Counted from the first letter of the stretch, positions 33,612 to 42,892 are shown. The stretch is DNA of 47,625 bases from an uncultured Clostridia bacterium (GCA_944386685.1 CALXCA010000014.1:1-47625), one strand, 5' to 3'. Numbers and translations are program-made. The notes: generated by a model not told the origin, from the letters alone.

Positions 33612-34631
33612 CTATGTTAATTTTATTTCTGCTTGGAAAACTTCGTCAGCATAAGGGAATGTTGGTACTGCTGTGGCAACCGCTTTTTCCCATGTTGCAA
33701 CTGGATCTTTTCCTTCTTCATAAACCATTGCTAAAATATTTCCAACTTCTTCTATTTTTGTTGTTGGATCATTTATAAGTCTTATTTCTTCTGCTGTTGG
33801 TCCATATAATGTTTCTCCCAATGGATAATCTGGGAACATTACGAAAGCATCCTCTGGTAAATATCTATGAACTGTATATTTTCCATTTGCACCTTGTTTT
33901 CTGTATTTTTTGTCATAAGTATATATTTTAGGTAATCCTAATGCTTCTAAATATGTATTCAATTCTGCTACTGTTGGGATTCTAGTTGTATCCTTTCCAT
34001 ATAAAGCACTAATAGTTGATGGATGTCTTAATAATTTTCCTAAAACTGTTGTAGAAGTTAATGCTCTAGCTGGTTTTTCATCCATAACATTAACCCAATC
34101 AATAATATCTTGAATTGGATTTTCTGTTGAAGTTGTCCAATCAACTTGTGTTGCTTGATGTTCTTCTGGTACCCCATAATTAATAACTGCTTTTAATCCA
34201 TTTTCATCTAATGTTACAGTACCTTTTGATAATACTTCCATTCTCATAACTTCTACCCTTGCTTTTACACCTAATACTAAATTATCTATATCTCTTGAAT
34301 AGATTTTTTGAATTAGATATTTTTCCTCTTTATCTGTTCTAGGATGCTCTAATTTTATAATTTCTTTTTCTCTTAATGGTAATTTTCTCTTAATTAAGCA
34401 AGCTTCAATTGCCATTTCCTCTGCTTCTCTACTTCCAATTTCTGATTCAGTATCAAAAGCATGAACACTAGCAACAACAGGTAACTTGCTACCTTCTTTT
34501 AATATTTCAAAATCTAAATCATCTTCTTTTCTTTCTGGGAAAAGTTCTTCTCCTAGCATTTTAGGATATTCTCTATCTCTTAAATAATTAACAATTTTTT
34601 TAGTATTAAATAACTCTAATATTCTTGACAT
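33612..34631 (-). CDS. Major capsid protein (phage capsid E family)
   Basis: 339 residues. Matches the gpE-type major capsid family: RILELFNTKKIVNYL, REAEEMAIEACLIKRKLPL, the HRYLPEDAFVMFPDYPLGET segment and LYGPTAEEIRLI near the C-terminus. It builds the icosahedral shell around the scaffold. Codons are the most regular in the operon, as expected for a highly expressed gene. A small decoration-type gene precedes it. Confidence 0.95.
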   Translation of the reverse strand: MSRILELFNTKKIVNYLRDREYPKMLGEELFPERKEDDLDFEILKEGSKLPVVASVHAFDTESEIGSREAEEMAIEACLIKRKLPLREKEIIKLEHPRTDKEEKYLIQKIYSRDIDNLVLGVKARVEVMRMEVLSKGTVTLDENGLKAVINYGVPEEHQATQVDWTTSTENPIQDIIDWVNVMDEKPARALTSTTVLGKLLRHPSTISALYGKDTTRIPTVAELNTYLEALGLPKIYTYDKKYRKQGANGKYTVHRYLPEDAFVMFPDYPLGETLYGPTAEEIRLINDPTTKIEEVGNILAMVYEEGKDPVATWEKAVATAVPTFPYADEVFQAEIKLT

Positions 34632-34678
34632 ATATAATCTCTCCTTTTCTATTTTATTTCTAATTTCTTAATCTTTTA

Positions 34679-35038
34679 TTATGTTTGTTCTTGATTATCA
34701 TCTTCAGCTGCTTCTTGATCTTCATAACTATCTTTAAATTTAATTCCTGTCATTGTTGCTTTTTCTTCAGCTGTAATTGCTTTTGGTAATCTTGATTCTA
34801 ATACCCAACCTTCGTATATAACAGCCCCTGGTTGTGGTCCTTCTGTTACATCTATATCTGTTAATAATAATCCAATTGCAACATCGTTTGAATTTTTATA
34901 AACAGTTCCTCCTTGTACAATTTTTCTTCCTTCACTATTTGCTGTAACCCCTGTATCACTTATTTCTCTTGTAAAACATAAATATTTAGCAGATGCTAAA
35001 AAATTGATTTCTTCAATATTTCTACTTTTAACATACAT
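34679..35038 (-). CDS. Probable head decoration protein
   Basis: 119 residues: a short N-terminal arm, then a beta-rich domain (GRKIVQGGTVYKNSNDVAIG, GAVIYEGWVLESRLP) and an acidic tail. The position between scaffold and capsid E genes and the fold pattern fit a lambda gpD-type decoration protein. Assigned by context and length, not by a sharp motif. Confidence 0.75.
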   Translation of the reverse strand: MYVKSRNIEEINFLASAKYLCFTREISDTGVTANSEGRKIVQGGTVYKNSNDVAIGLLLTDIDVTEGPQPGAVIYEGWVLESRLPKAITAEEKATMTGIKFKDSYEDQEAAEDDNQEQT

Positions 35039-35058
35039 AATTCTTTCCTCCTTATTTT

Positions 35059-35679
35059 TTAATTAAAAAATGAACTTTCTTTTTGTTGTTCATTTCTTGA
35101 ATTTAGTTCTTTTGCAACATTAACTGGATTGCTATTATCAAAGTTATCTTCGCCTTCTCCTTCTCCATCTTTATCATCTTTTCCTCCTGCTGGAGAATGA
35201 CCTTTTACTGTTGATTCAAAGAAATAGCTGTCCGTTTTTTTCATTGCTTCTAGTTGCTCTTTAACACCTATTAATGATTTTTGGTCTTTTGAAATAGTTA
35301 CTTTTTCCATATCTAATAAACCTTTTATAGATGCTCTAGCATTTTCATTTTTTAATACTTTTGCATCTTCCATAGCTTGGTCTAATAATTGGTTAAGTAC
35401 ATATTCTTCATGTTCTTTTTTTGCATTACCTTCAATTTCTTTTATTTTGTTGTCATATTCTTCTTTTGTTATTGTGCTTTTTTGAAGGTCTGCAAGGGCT
35501 TTTTCTTTATCTCCCTTTTCTTTTTCTAATACCTTTTTGTCATTTTCTAGTTGTGATTTTTCTGATTTCAATGTAGCATTTTCATCTTGTAATGTTTTTA
35601 TATCTTTTCCATTTTCCTCCATTACAAAATTTATTTGCTCATCACTTAAACCTTTTGCTTTTAAGTCTTCTGTTTTCAT
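35059..35679 (-). CDS. Capsid scaffolding protein (GP20-like)
   Basis: 206 residues, a long coiled coil (roughly 20-85) with many Lys/Glu heptads, then NQLLDQAMEDAKVLKNENARASIKGLLD, typical of Phage_GP20 scaffold proteins, and an acidic Gly-rich tail (GGKDDKDGEGEGED). It guides capsid assembly and leaves before packaging. AAAGGAG precedes the ATG. Confidence 0.92.
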   Translation of the reverse strand: MKTEDLKAKGLSDEQINFVMEENGKDIKTLQDENATLKSEKSQLENDKKVLEKEKGDKEKALADLQKSTITKEEYDNKIKEIEGNAKKEHEEYVLNQLLDQAMEDAKVLKNENARASIKGLLDMEKVTISKDQKSLIGVKEQLEAMKKTDSYFFESTVKGHSPAGGKDDKDGEGEGEDNFDNSNPVNVAKELNSRNEQQKESSFFN

Positions 35680-35799
35680 ATACTTGCTCCTTTCTTTATA
35701 ACTCCATAATACTAGGCTTTTTAAGGCAGTTTTCCATCTTCCGTACTATTTTGTTATAGTGGCAATTATTCAGGTCTACCACTTGACCAATTTTTATAC
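35680..35799. other. Leader of the scaffold gene
   Basis: Between the terminator at 35800 and the scaffold start. GC is about 34% by hand count, above the flanks. On the minus strand it holds a small hairpin GGTC / GACC around 8 bases and ACTAT / ATAGT. A 33-codon frame (KIGQVVDLNNCHYNK ...) is open here but has no start codon. Because a terminator lies just upstream, a promoter for the scaffold-capsid group may be in this stretch; none is clear. Confidence 0.3.
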
Positions 35800-35825
35800 A
35801 AAAAAAGACACCTTTTAAAGTGTCT
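35800..35825 (-). terminator. Terminator inside the head gene cluster
   Basis: On the minus strand AGACACTTT pairs with AAGGTGTCT (one G-U) and is followed by seven Ts. It is a classical rho-independent terminator placed between the MuF/small gene and the scaffold gene, right after the GC-elevated stretch. Confidence 0.8.
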
Positions 35826-35853
35826 AAATTTAAAAACTATTTAATTTAATAAA

Positions 35854-36004
35854 TGTAGGTTAGGATTTGCACCTAACATGAGATTTCGTGCTAATATCTC
35901 TACGGACAAATTTCGCTGCTTTGCCTTACAATACACTTTTTCGATAGCGTCTACTATTTTACCATACTCGATAGTTTTACAGTATGTCTATTCCGCCACT
36001 ACAT
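35854..36004 (-). ncRNA. Candidate structured RNA in the head gene cluster
   Basis: About 150 bp without a convincing gene, ~40% GC by hand count in a ~25% GC neighbourhood, directly followed by a terminator. Minus-strand pairings: ends TGTAG / CTACA; TTAGG-TGCAAAT-CCTAA (5-bp stem, 7-base loop, like a tRNA T-arm); CATACT / AGTATG; GAGAT / ATCTC; GGCAAA / TTTGTCC. The 5' part (GTGGCGGAATAG) resembles a leucine tRNA D-arm, but no anticodon arm can be drawn. The alternative is a gene remnant: a 48-codon frame (GKIVDAIEKVYCKAKQ, LSVEILARNLMLG) is open but has no start. Confidence 0.4.
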
Positions 36005-36008
36005 TTTA

Positions 36009-36188
36009 TTATTTCATTCTTGGATCTATATGTTTTTCTGCTGTTTGCATACTTCCTAATTTATTATAGTGTTCTAACACTGTTTCTGACAGTTCTGTTA
36101 TTGCACTTATTCCATTTTGAGATATTATTTCTCTAAATTCATTTAATGAATTAGTTTCTAATAATTTATTTTCTATTTCTTTATTCAT
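36009..36188 (-). CDS. Small protein coupled to MuF, 59 aa
   Basis: ATG at 36188 overlaps the MuF stop by 8 bp and has AAAGGAG upstream. The product (MNKEIENKLLETNSL, FREIISQNGISAI, YNKLGSMQTAEKHID) is a short helical protein with no membrane segment. It is placed where MuF toxin loci often keep an immunity gene, but it could equally be a small head protein. No family recognised. Confidence 0.7.
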   Translation of the reverse strand: MNKEIENKLLETNSLNEFREIISQNGISAITELSETVLEHYNKLGSMQTAEKHIDPRMK

Positions 36189-37761
36189 TTAATAGCTCCT
36201 TTATATAATCATATAATTTTTTATCTTTCTTTAATAGTAATTTATCATTAGTAAAGTACGTAGCAAAACCTTCACTAAAATATTCTCCTAATACTTTATA
36301 ATTAAATTCTTTATTATTACTATTATATCTTTCTTTTCCATACATGTCAAAATTATATATTCTACCTTGATATTTACTTACAAATTTATCATTTTCTATT
36401 AAATCTATTGCTTGTTCAAATGTAGAATCATCTGTTTTAGCCATTAATATATCTATATCAGAAATATTATCTTTCAAAACTTCAATAAATTTATTATCAT
36501 TAAAAATATCATATTTTGTTTCTACTGCATGTCCTATTTCATGTAATATTTCATATTTACTTGGATTCTTCATTAAATGAATTATATTATTTTTTCTATC
36601 ATAATCACTTGTATTAGATTTCTCTACAAATTTTGTATCTTCAATAGCATTTTTTACTTTGTTTGGCATAGTAGTTATTATATTATCTACTTTATTTTTT
36701 GTTTCTTTTTCTGTTCTCTCTTGTCCGCTAACAAACCTTTTTTTCCAATCATTATATGTAATGTTATCTGGTACATAATATGTTTTTCCGTTTGTATTTC
36801 TTGCTGCTCGCTCACTAAATTCAAATTCATCTTCAAACCATGGGGCTGTTGTAGATCTACACCATACATGAAAAGGTGGAGCCGTTACCCCCGGTTCATA
36901 ATCTTTCATTTCATAAACTTTTCCATCTAATCCTCTACAAATGTCAGAAGTATGAGAATCTAGTGTTGCTACTATTTCATATTTTTCTACACCTAACTCA
37001 TTAAAGCAATCTTTTCTTGAAGCACTTGAAAAAAATGCTGATTCCGTCATTACCAATCTAGCAGCTTTATTTTTTGATGAATTAAAATCTTTTGAAATTT
37101 TTTCTATTAGTTTATCTTGTGAATCTCCTCTTATAATTGCTTGTGTCAAATCTGTATGTAAAGTATTGATTAATGATACTTTATTTTTCCATATTCTATC
37201 AGAAAAAATTTGCTCATCTGGAGCCCATGGTTTTGAAATGATTTTATTTATAGTATTTACATCTAGTTTTGGGATATCAAAAGCTACATTATGACCTTTT
37301 TGTAATTCATAAGCACTTGTATAATATGTATTTTCGTATGTATTTAAAATAAAATCTTGTGTGTCATTTGTTTCTTTATATGATAATGCTTCTATTTGTT
37401 GTTGTATTTGCAATTTTAGTGCTTCTAATCTTGATATATGAACTTTTGCACTTGCATTTTCCAACTCTTTTTGCCATATTAAATCAATTCCATTTTGTTT
37501 GCCATGTTTTATATATTCATTTACGTCCCATTTTAACTCTTTCAGTTCTTCAGAATTTAACCACTTATTAACATCTTTTAATGAAATTTGATTATTTATG
37601 GAAAATCTTGATAACCAACTACTTATTTCTTTTTCTATATTTGACTTTGCCTTATCATATTCTTCTAGTAATGTAGAAACATATTTATCTTCATTTTCTA
37701 TTTGTGCTTTTTCTAAATATTCAAATCTTTTTATCCAATATTCCTTATCCCTATTCATCAA
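36181..37761 (-). CDS. MuF minor head protein fused to a zincin metallopeptidase
   Basis: 526 residues. Residues 1-310 are an SPP1 gp7/MuF head protein: a coiled-coil start, NKAARLVMTESAFFSSASRK, then EIVATLDSHTSDICRGLDGKV, and the Cys/His end APPFHVWCRSTTAPW. After a linker, residues ~370-526 form another domain with HEIGHAVE (H407, E408, H411) and a downstream EYFSEGFATYF glutamate (E493 or E497), the zinc site of a gluzincin-type peptidase similar to ATLF-like toxins. MuF proteins with toxin C-termini are a known temperate-phage family (Jamet and colleagues, from memory). It may act in the host, in competitors, or in head maturation. Confidence 0.88.
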   Translation of the reverse strand: MMNRDKEYWIKRFEYLEKAQIENEDKYVSTLLEEYDKAKSNIEKEISSWLSRFSINNQISLKDVNKWLNSEELKELKWDVNEYIKHGKQNGIDLIWQKELENASAKVHISRLEALKLQIQQQIEALSYKETNDTQDFILNTYENTYYTSAYELQKGHNVAFDIPKLDVNTINKIISKPWAPDEQIFSDRIWKNKVSLINTLHTDLTQAIIRGDSQDKLIEKISKDFNSSKNKAARLVMTESAFFSSASRKDCFNELGVEKYEIVATLDSHTSDICRGLDGKVYEMKDYEPGVTAPPFHVWCRSTTAPWFEDEFEFSERAARNTNGKTYYVPDNITYNDWKKRFVSGQERTEKETKNKVDNIITTMPNKVKNAIEDTKFVEKSNTSDYDRKNNIIHLMKNPSKYEILHEIGHAVETKYDIFNDNKFIEVLKDNISDIDILMAKTDDSTFEQAIDLIENDKFVSKYQGRIYNFDMYGKERYNSNNKEFNYKVLGEYFSEGFATYFTNDKLLLKKDKKLYDYIKELLNE

Positions 37762-39350
37762 GCATCACCAACTTTTGCTGTTTTATCATCTTCTTGGCCA
37801 TCATTATTATTTGTTTTTTCTTCTCCATTATTTACTGTTTTATTGTTATTTTGCATTTGTTTTAATATTTTGTCATATTCTTGCTGATTTTCTTTTTCTT
37901 CGTTTTCAATTTGTTCAAGTTCTTCATCAACATCTCTAACCCATGGATGATTTGCTAATACTGTTTTCTTACTTATTGTTCCTGTGCTAACATTACAGTT
38001 AGATATCTTCTCTGTTTCATTTGTAATCATTGATTTATTAAAGATAAATTCTACCTCTTTATTAGTATAATCTTTATTTTCTATTATTTTCATATATTCA
38101 TATACGAAAAACATTAAATATTCTAAACTGCTTTGAAATTCTGTTTCAATATTAGAACAATCTAAATCTAAATCATTGAATAACTCTTGTAAAGCAACAC
38201 CACTTTGTGCTGTTTGAAATTTTTCTGATTGTGTATCTACCCCTGCACCAGTTTCGTATATATCTCTTCTTAAAAGTTCTATAAATTCTTTAAAGGCATT
38301 TATATCTATTGAAACATTTTCTCTTTTATAATCCCCATCTTCGTCTAGGAATATTGTATTTAATTCTTGTAAATTCTTATTAAATTCTTTTATATCTTCG
38401 CCATAATTTTTTACAACATTGACACCATTTGGGGTATCTTTTATTGTATCTGCATAAATTGATGTTAACTCATCATAGCAATCTACTAATGATTTTAAAT
38501 AAAAAATCAATGGCTTTTCATCACCATTGTACTTCCAATATATGAATGGTATTCTAGTCCAATTAGTTGGCTTTCCATTTTTTATAAAATGACTACATAA
38601 AATTATTTCATCTTCATCTTTTGCATTTTCGTTTATAATAGTATCTTTTACTTCTTCAATTCTTTCAACATCATTTATTAGCTTGCCATCTTCATATACT
38701 AAATATCTTACACCTTCTAAATCCCAATATTCTGCTTTCTTTATAATTTTCTTTTCTTTACCTATATAAGCAATTACTTTATAAACTATTATTATAGCAT
38801 CTAATTTCTCGTGTTCATCATCTTTCCATAAAGCGACAATTTTTTCTGCTTTGATTCTTCTTAACTTTAAATTTCCTTCTTCATCAATATATACTTGCCA
38901 CCAACTAATTCCTTTATTAACCGCTTCTATTAATGTATATTTTAATAGTTTATGAGTTCTATCATTAAATATTGTTTTCAATACCTTTTTAAAATCTTCA
39001 TCTTCTTTTTCATCTTTTTTTAATATTTCTTTTACATTCATCTTCTTTTTTAATAAGAATCCTGCCTTTTGATTTACTAATTTTCTTGGTATTGAATGTG
39101 CTAATTTATAATTAGAAAAGAATTTATTTTCTATAATTCTTACTGCTCCACCATCCGCAATATAATATCTTTTTTTGTCTTTTATATCTCCTTCATTTTC
39201 ATAATATCTTTGTCCTATTAGCATATCTTTTCTTTTTGGAGATTGTTCAAATTCATTAATTTCTTCTTTTATAAAATTTAAAAATCCTATTGTGTTTTTT
39301 GCTCCTTCTCGTAAGATATAATCTATTTTTTCCATTTCTGTTATTTCCAT
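37758..39350 (-). CDS. Portal protein (SPP1 gp6-like)
   Basis: 530 residues. Portal family features: RKDMLIGQRYYENEGDI, NKFFSNYKLAHSIPRKLVNQKAG split over the N-terminal third, ALQELFNDLDLDCSN, and VEFIFNKSMITNETEK near the end. The dodecamer is the DNA gate and terminase dock. The last 70 residues are Gln/Asn/Glu-rich. It overlaps the MuF gene by 4 bp. The start may be the second Met (MEKIDY). Confidence 0.95.
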   Translation of the reverse strand: MEITEMEKIDYILREGAKNTIGFLNFIKEEINEFEQSPKRKDMLIGQRYYENEGDIKDKKRYYIADGGAVRIIENKFFSNYKLAHSIPRKLVNQKAGFLLKKKMNVKEILKKDEKEDEDFKKVLKTIFNDRTHKLLKYTLIEAVNKGISWWQVYIDEEGNLKLRRIKAEKIVALWKDDEHEKLDAIIIVYKVIAYIGKEKKIIKKAEYWDLEGVRYLVYEDGKLINDVERIEEVKDTIINENAKDEDEIILCSHFIKNGKPTNWTRIPFIYWKYNGDEKPLIFYLKSLVDCYDELTSIYADTIKDTPNGVNVVKNYGEDIKEFNKNLQELNTIFLDEDGDYKRENVSIDINAFKEFIELLRRDIYETGAGVDTQSEKFQTAQSGVALQELFNDLDLDCSNIETEFQSSLEYLMFFVYEYMKIIENKDYTNKEVEFIFNKSMITNETEKISNCNVSTGTISKKTVLANHPWVRDVDEELEQIENEEKENQQEYDKILKQMQNNNKTVNNGEEKTNNNDGQEDDKTAKVGDA

Positions 39351-39361
39351 TATCTCAACTC

Positions 39362-40762
39362 CTATCTAGCAAAAAATGCACCTTTTTTCTTTACTGGGAA
39401 TATTGTCATTAATAAGTATCTTAAAGCATCAAGAGCATGGTCATTTGTTTTAACAGGTTTATCTTCTCCTCTTTCTTGTGCTTTTGCATCCCATATATAA
39501 CTAAAAAATTCTTTTATCAAATTAGGACATCTTTTTGCTATAATATGTATCCTTCCTTCTTCAAGCCAATTCAAAACTAAATTTATTCCATCAACTACGG
39601 CATTATCTGCTTCTTTAACTTTAATATTGTTTTCTTTAAATAAATTTATAAGAGATGTTGCACTTGGATCTATAATTGTTTTTCTTATTGGTAAATCTCT
39701 AATAAATTTCTTATAATCTTCTAAAAATAATGCATCTGTTTTTACAATTTTTTCTTCTTGGCCATATTTATTTTTTTTAGTTCCTGTATTGTAATACTCA
39801 TCTAAAATATATAAATGAGGTTTAGTTTTTATATATTTAATTCCACATAATAAAAACACCTGTGGATTAGTTATTCCATAATCAGATGTTACATAATAAA
39901 AATCAAATTTATCTGGAATTTCATTTTCTTTTATAGTGTGTTTATCTTTATTGAAATTATGATATATAATTCCTTCCGCAAGTACCCATAATCCTAAAAT
40001 AAATCTTTGGAAAAAAACACCTACATACATACTTCTATATCTAGCTTTTACTTCTTCTGATAAACTTAAATTATCATCCATTGTAAAATGTAGATAAATT
40101 AATCCTTTTTCTTTTGCTTTATCAATCCAATTAACTTTAAACCAATGATTTGGTCCTTCTGGATTACAGTTAAACCAATACTTTGAGCCTTCAACACTAC
40201 AACGAGCAGTAGCTTGGTTAACAAAGCTTTCTGGCATTAATGCTACTTCATCTAAAAATACCCCTGCTGCTGTAATACCTTGAACTAGGTCTTGACTTCT
40301 TTCGTCTTTTCCTCCAAATACATAAAAGTAATTAATTACTTCTCCTTTTGATATTTCTATTAAGTTATCTGACCTTTTATCTTTTATTGAATAACCTTGT
40401 ACTCGTAGCATTAGCTTTAACCAAAAAAGTACATTTCTTCTAAATGCACTAATAGTTTTACCAGCCATTATAAAATTTTGACCATTAAATCTTGTCATAG
40501 CCCATAATACAAAAGATAAAGACATACTTACAGTTTTTCCAGACCTTATTGCTCCATCTGCAATAATTCCATTTTTATCTTTTACAGGACTATTATCACA
40601 CCACCAAGTCAAAATTTTTCTTTGTTTTTTGCTGAATTTTTTAAATTTGAATACAGTACCATTTTTTATTTTCTTTCTCAATGTGATAGCATTTTTCATT
40701 ATTTGCTTTTTTAGATTAGAAATTCTTTCATCTAAACTTTTACTCTGTTGTTTCTTCTTCAT
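39362..40762 (-). CDS. Terminase large subunit (PBSX XtmB-like)
   Basis: About 466 residues from the ATG at 40762 (MKKKQQSK); a reading from 40786 only adds overlap with the small subunit. ATPase: Walker A GAIRSGKT (~70-77), Walker B GVFLDEVALMP (~168). Nuclease acidic residues include TSDYG and the final NDHALDALRYL. It cuts concatemers and pumps DNA into the head. It overlaps the small subunit gene by 23 bp. Confidence 0.95.
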   Translation of the reverse strand: MKKKQQSKSLDERISNLKKQIMKNAITLRKKIKNGTVFKFKKFSKKQRKILTWWCDNSPVKDKNGIIADGAIRSGKTVSMSLSFVLWAMTRFNGQNFIMAGKTISAFRRNVLFWLKLMLRVQGYSIKDKRSDNLIEISKGEVINYFYVFGGKDERSQDLVQGITAAGVFLDEVALMPESFVNQATARCSVEGSKYWFNCNPEGPNHWFKVNWIDKAKEKGLIYLHFTMDDNLSLSEEVKARYRSMYVGVFFQRFILGLWVLAEGIIYHNFNKDKHTIKENEIPDKFDFYYVTSDYGITNPQVFLLCGIKYIKTKPHLYILDEYYNTGTKKNKYGQEEKIVKTDALFLEDYKKFIRDLPIRKTIIDPSATSLINLFKENNIKVKEADNAVVDGINLVLNWLEEGRIHIIAKRCPNLIKEFFSYIWDAKAQERGEDKPVKTNDHALDALRYLLMTIFPVKKKGAFFAR

Positions 40763-41480
40763 AATCGTCCCATGCACTTTCTGCACTATCTTGTAATGCT
40801 TTTATAAAGCTATCATCTTTAACATTGTCATTATTGCTTAAATCTTCTTTTGATGCTTCCATTTCTAATCTTATAATTTCTAATTCCATTCTTCTATCAT
40901 CATTTTCAATCTTGTGTAAACTATCTACACATTTTCTTTTTTGATCCTGTATTCTTGTAAGAGCATCTTCAAGTTTTTGTAATGGTGTAATTATATTGAC
41001 TGCTTCCGTTGTTGTTTCTGTTTCTTTTTCTATTGTAGAATTATATTTTCTTTGTATAATTCTTTCAATATTCATATCTTTGTTTTTGTCTTTAAGTTCT
41101 TTGATTCTTTTTAATATTCTTAATTCTCTTATTGTTAAAATTTTAAATTCTTCTTGTAATATATTTTTTTTGTTTTGAATTTCCAATTTTTTATAAAGTG
41201 ATTGTTCTTCTTCTGTTAAAACATCATAGAGTATTGTTTCATATTCCCCAGTAGTAAGAGCATTTTTATTTCCTTCTTTTGCTCCTGTTCCACCTTTATT
41301 TCCTTTTGCATTTTGATTTCCTTTTTGTGCTTGTTTTCTATTGCTTTTTCTTTTCCATTTATGCTTTTGAATTAACCACTTTAATTGATTAGGCTTAATG
41401 CTATGTTTTTGTTCTATTTCTTTATATGTTAATCCTAGCATATAGTCTTCTTTTATTTCTTCTATTTTATTTTGATTCAC
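40740..41480 (-). CDS. Terminase small subunit (XtmA-like)
   Basis: 246 residues. An N-terminal helix-turn-helix (GLTYKEIEQKHSIKPNQLKW), then the basic Gly/Asn-rich segment KGNQNAKGNKGGTGAKEGNK typical of PBSX-type small subunits, then coiled-coil oligomerisation helices and an acidic tail. It recognises the packaging site. It lies between the YhhQ-like gene and the large subunit. Confidence 0.92.
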   Translation of the reverse strand: MNQNKIEEIKEDYMLGLTYKEIEQKHSIKPNQLKWLIQKHKWKRKSNRKQAQKGNQNAKGNKGGTGAKEGNKNALTTGEYETILYDVLTEEEQSLYKKLEIQNKKNILQEEFKILTIRELRILKRIKELKDKNKDMNIERIIQRKYNSTIEKETETTTEAVNIITPLQKLEDALTRIQDQKRKCVDSLHKIENDDRRMELEIIRLEMEASKEDLSNNDNVKDDSFIKALQDSAESAWDDYEEETTE

Positions 41481-41522
41481 AGCATCTCACCCACCTACCT
41501 TTTTTATAATTTATAATATCTA

Positions 41523-42137
41523 TTATCTGTTTGCTTTTATCTTTTTTATTAAAGCTTTGGTAATAGGGTAAAATATTATTTCATAAATTATCTCAAAAAT
41601 TGTTCCACCTACTATCATTGAAATTATTGTTTGCATTGGTAATATTCCAATAAAAGCAATAACAGAAAAAAGCATATTATCTATAAACTGTCCTACTATC
41701 GTTGAAGAAATTGCCCTAAAAAATAAATTGTTATTATATTTTTTCTTCAAAACTTCCATGATTTTAGAATTCATTAAGGACCCTGTTATATAAGCAATAA
41801 AACTTGCTATTGCTATTCTTGGAGTTGTCCCTAATATTGTTGCAAATGCTGTTTGGTTAGTATATGTTTCTGAACTTGGAATACATATACTTAACATATA
41901 TAAAATTATAGCTATAAAGTTCATTGCATAACCTAAAATAATCATCTTTTTTGCTTTTTTATAGCCAAAAATTTCTGTTTGAACATCTTGTATAATAAAA
42001 ACTAACGGAGATACCAAAATCCCCGTTGTTACTGTAAACATTAAAATATCTATATTCTTTGTTGCAAGAATATTTTGTATTATAATTCCAGCACAATAGA
42101 TACCAAATAAATATTTTTCTATTTCTAATTTCTTCAT
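41523..42137 (-). CDS. Queuosine precursor transporter YhhQ-like (VUT family)
   Basis: 204 residues with about six membrane helices. The family marks are present: LVSPLVFIIQDVQTEIFGYKKAKK (the DxxTE-G.K.A loop), LGTTPRIAIASFIAYITGSLMNSKI, and VGQFIDNMLFSVIAFIG. Family members take up queuosine precursors such as preQ0 and preQ1. It begins on the stop codon of the DpdA-like gene (TAATG), so the transporter and the enzyme are made together, which fits import of the base for DNA modification. Confidence 0.9.
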   Translation of the reverse strand: MKKLEIEKYLFGIYCAGIIIQNILATKNIDILMFTVTTGILVSPLVFIIQDVQTEIFGYKKAKKMIILGYAMNFIAIILYMLSICIPSSETYTNQTAFATILGTTPRIAIASFIAYITGSLMNSKIMEVLKKKYNNNLFFRAISSTIVGQFIDNMLFSVIAFIGILPMQTIISMIVGGTIFEIIYEIIFYPITKALIKKIKANR

Positions 42138-42892
42138 TATTTTTCCTCCATATATCTTTGATATTTACACCACTCTATATAATTATTTGCTGATAAGAGT
42201 GCTATATTTGTTTTTTTGCCTTTGGAGGATATTCGCTTACATATCATGTGGTCATGAACAAAAGTATATTTTTGTTGTCCTAATGCGGCCGCCCTAATCC
42301 AACTCGCACTATCTACACTATAAAATTTATATCTATGTAAATCAGCTGTTTTTGTAAAACCTAATCCATGAACTTTTACACCTTTCTTATATGCATAATT
42401 AACTAATTTTCTTATTAATTCATATTCCTGTTTTTTTACATGAAAAACTAATCCACCTATTGCTACATAATCGTATTCTTCACACATATCTTTCCAATAT
42501 TGCACACCTCTACCTTTATGCCATACAGGAATACATTTTTTATTTGTTTCTTTTTCTATTTGTTTTCTCCATTTTTCCACTTGCTTTAATCCAAAAATAT
42601 TATCTACATCTATTTCAAAGAAATATTTAATATCATATTTATTAATAAATTCTATATATCTATTTACATACTTTTGCATTTCTTCAAGTGTGATTTTTGC
42701 TCCATTCATATATGAAAAAGCACCTGAGTCTAATAGAAAATTCTCATTTCCTACAAAGTCAAGTGCTTTTTTACATTTATTTTCGCCATTAAAAAAAGTT
42801 TCTAATGCATATTTAGCTTTATATTTTTTATAAATTTCTTGCCTTATTTGCTTATTCATACCACTATTGATTCCTGCTAAAAATATCCTCAT
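42137..42892 (-). CDS. DpdA-like 7-deazaguanine DNA transglycosylase
   Basis: About 251 residues from the ATG at 42892, which overlaps the ParB-like stop by 4 bp (ATGA). It belongs to the tRNA-guanine transglycosylase superfamily, DpdA-type. Visible are LLDSGAFSYM (D55, general acid/base type Asp), FFEIDVDN, PVWHKGRGVQYWKDMCEEY, VAIGGLV, GLGFTKTADLHRY and SVDSASW (D194, likely nucleophile region). DpdA enzymes exchange guanine in DNA for a 7-deazaguanine. It is shorter than cellular TGT and lacks its Cys zinc site. Linked to the YhhQ transporter, it probably protects phage DNA from restriction. A tRNA target is the alternative. Confidence 0.85.
   Translation of the reverse strand: MRIFLAGINSGMNKQIRQEIYKKYKAKYALETFFNGENKCKKALDFVGNENFLLDSGAFSYMNGAKITLEEMQKYVNRYIEFINKYDIKYFFEIDVDNIFGLKQVEKWRKQIEKETNKKCIPVWHKGRGVQYWKDMCEEYDYVAIGGLVFHVKKQEYELIRKLVNYAYKKGVKVHGLGFTKTADLHRYKFYSVDSASWIRAAALGQQKYTFVHDHMICKRISSKGKKTNIALLSANNYIEWCKYQRYMEEK

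Noticed and set aside
35700..35800. tRNA-Gly-like pattern (GGTC-loop-GACC D-arm and TTGCCAC) on the minus strand
   Set aside because: The anticodon stem pairs over only three bases, and no acceptor stem or T-arm can be drawn. Coincidence in a stretch that may be gene remnant.
35854..36004. Complete leucine tRNA
   Set aside because: A D-arm-like start, a T-arm-like hairpin and partly pairing ends exist, but the stretch is about 150 bases, the acceptor pairs over only 5-6 bases and no anticodon arm forms. Kept only as a candidate structured RNA.
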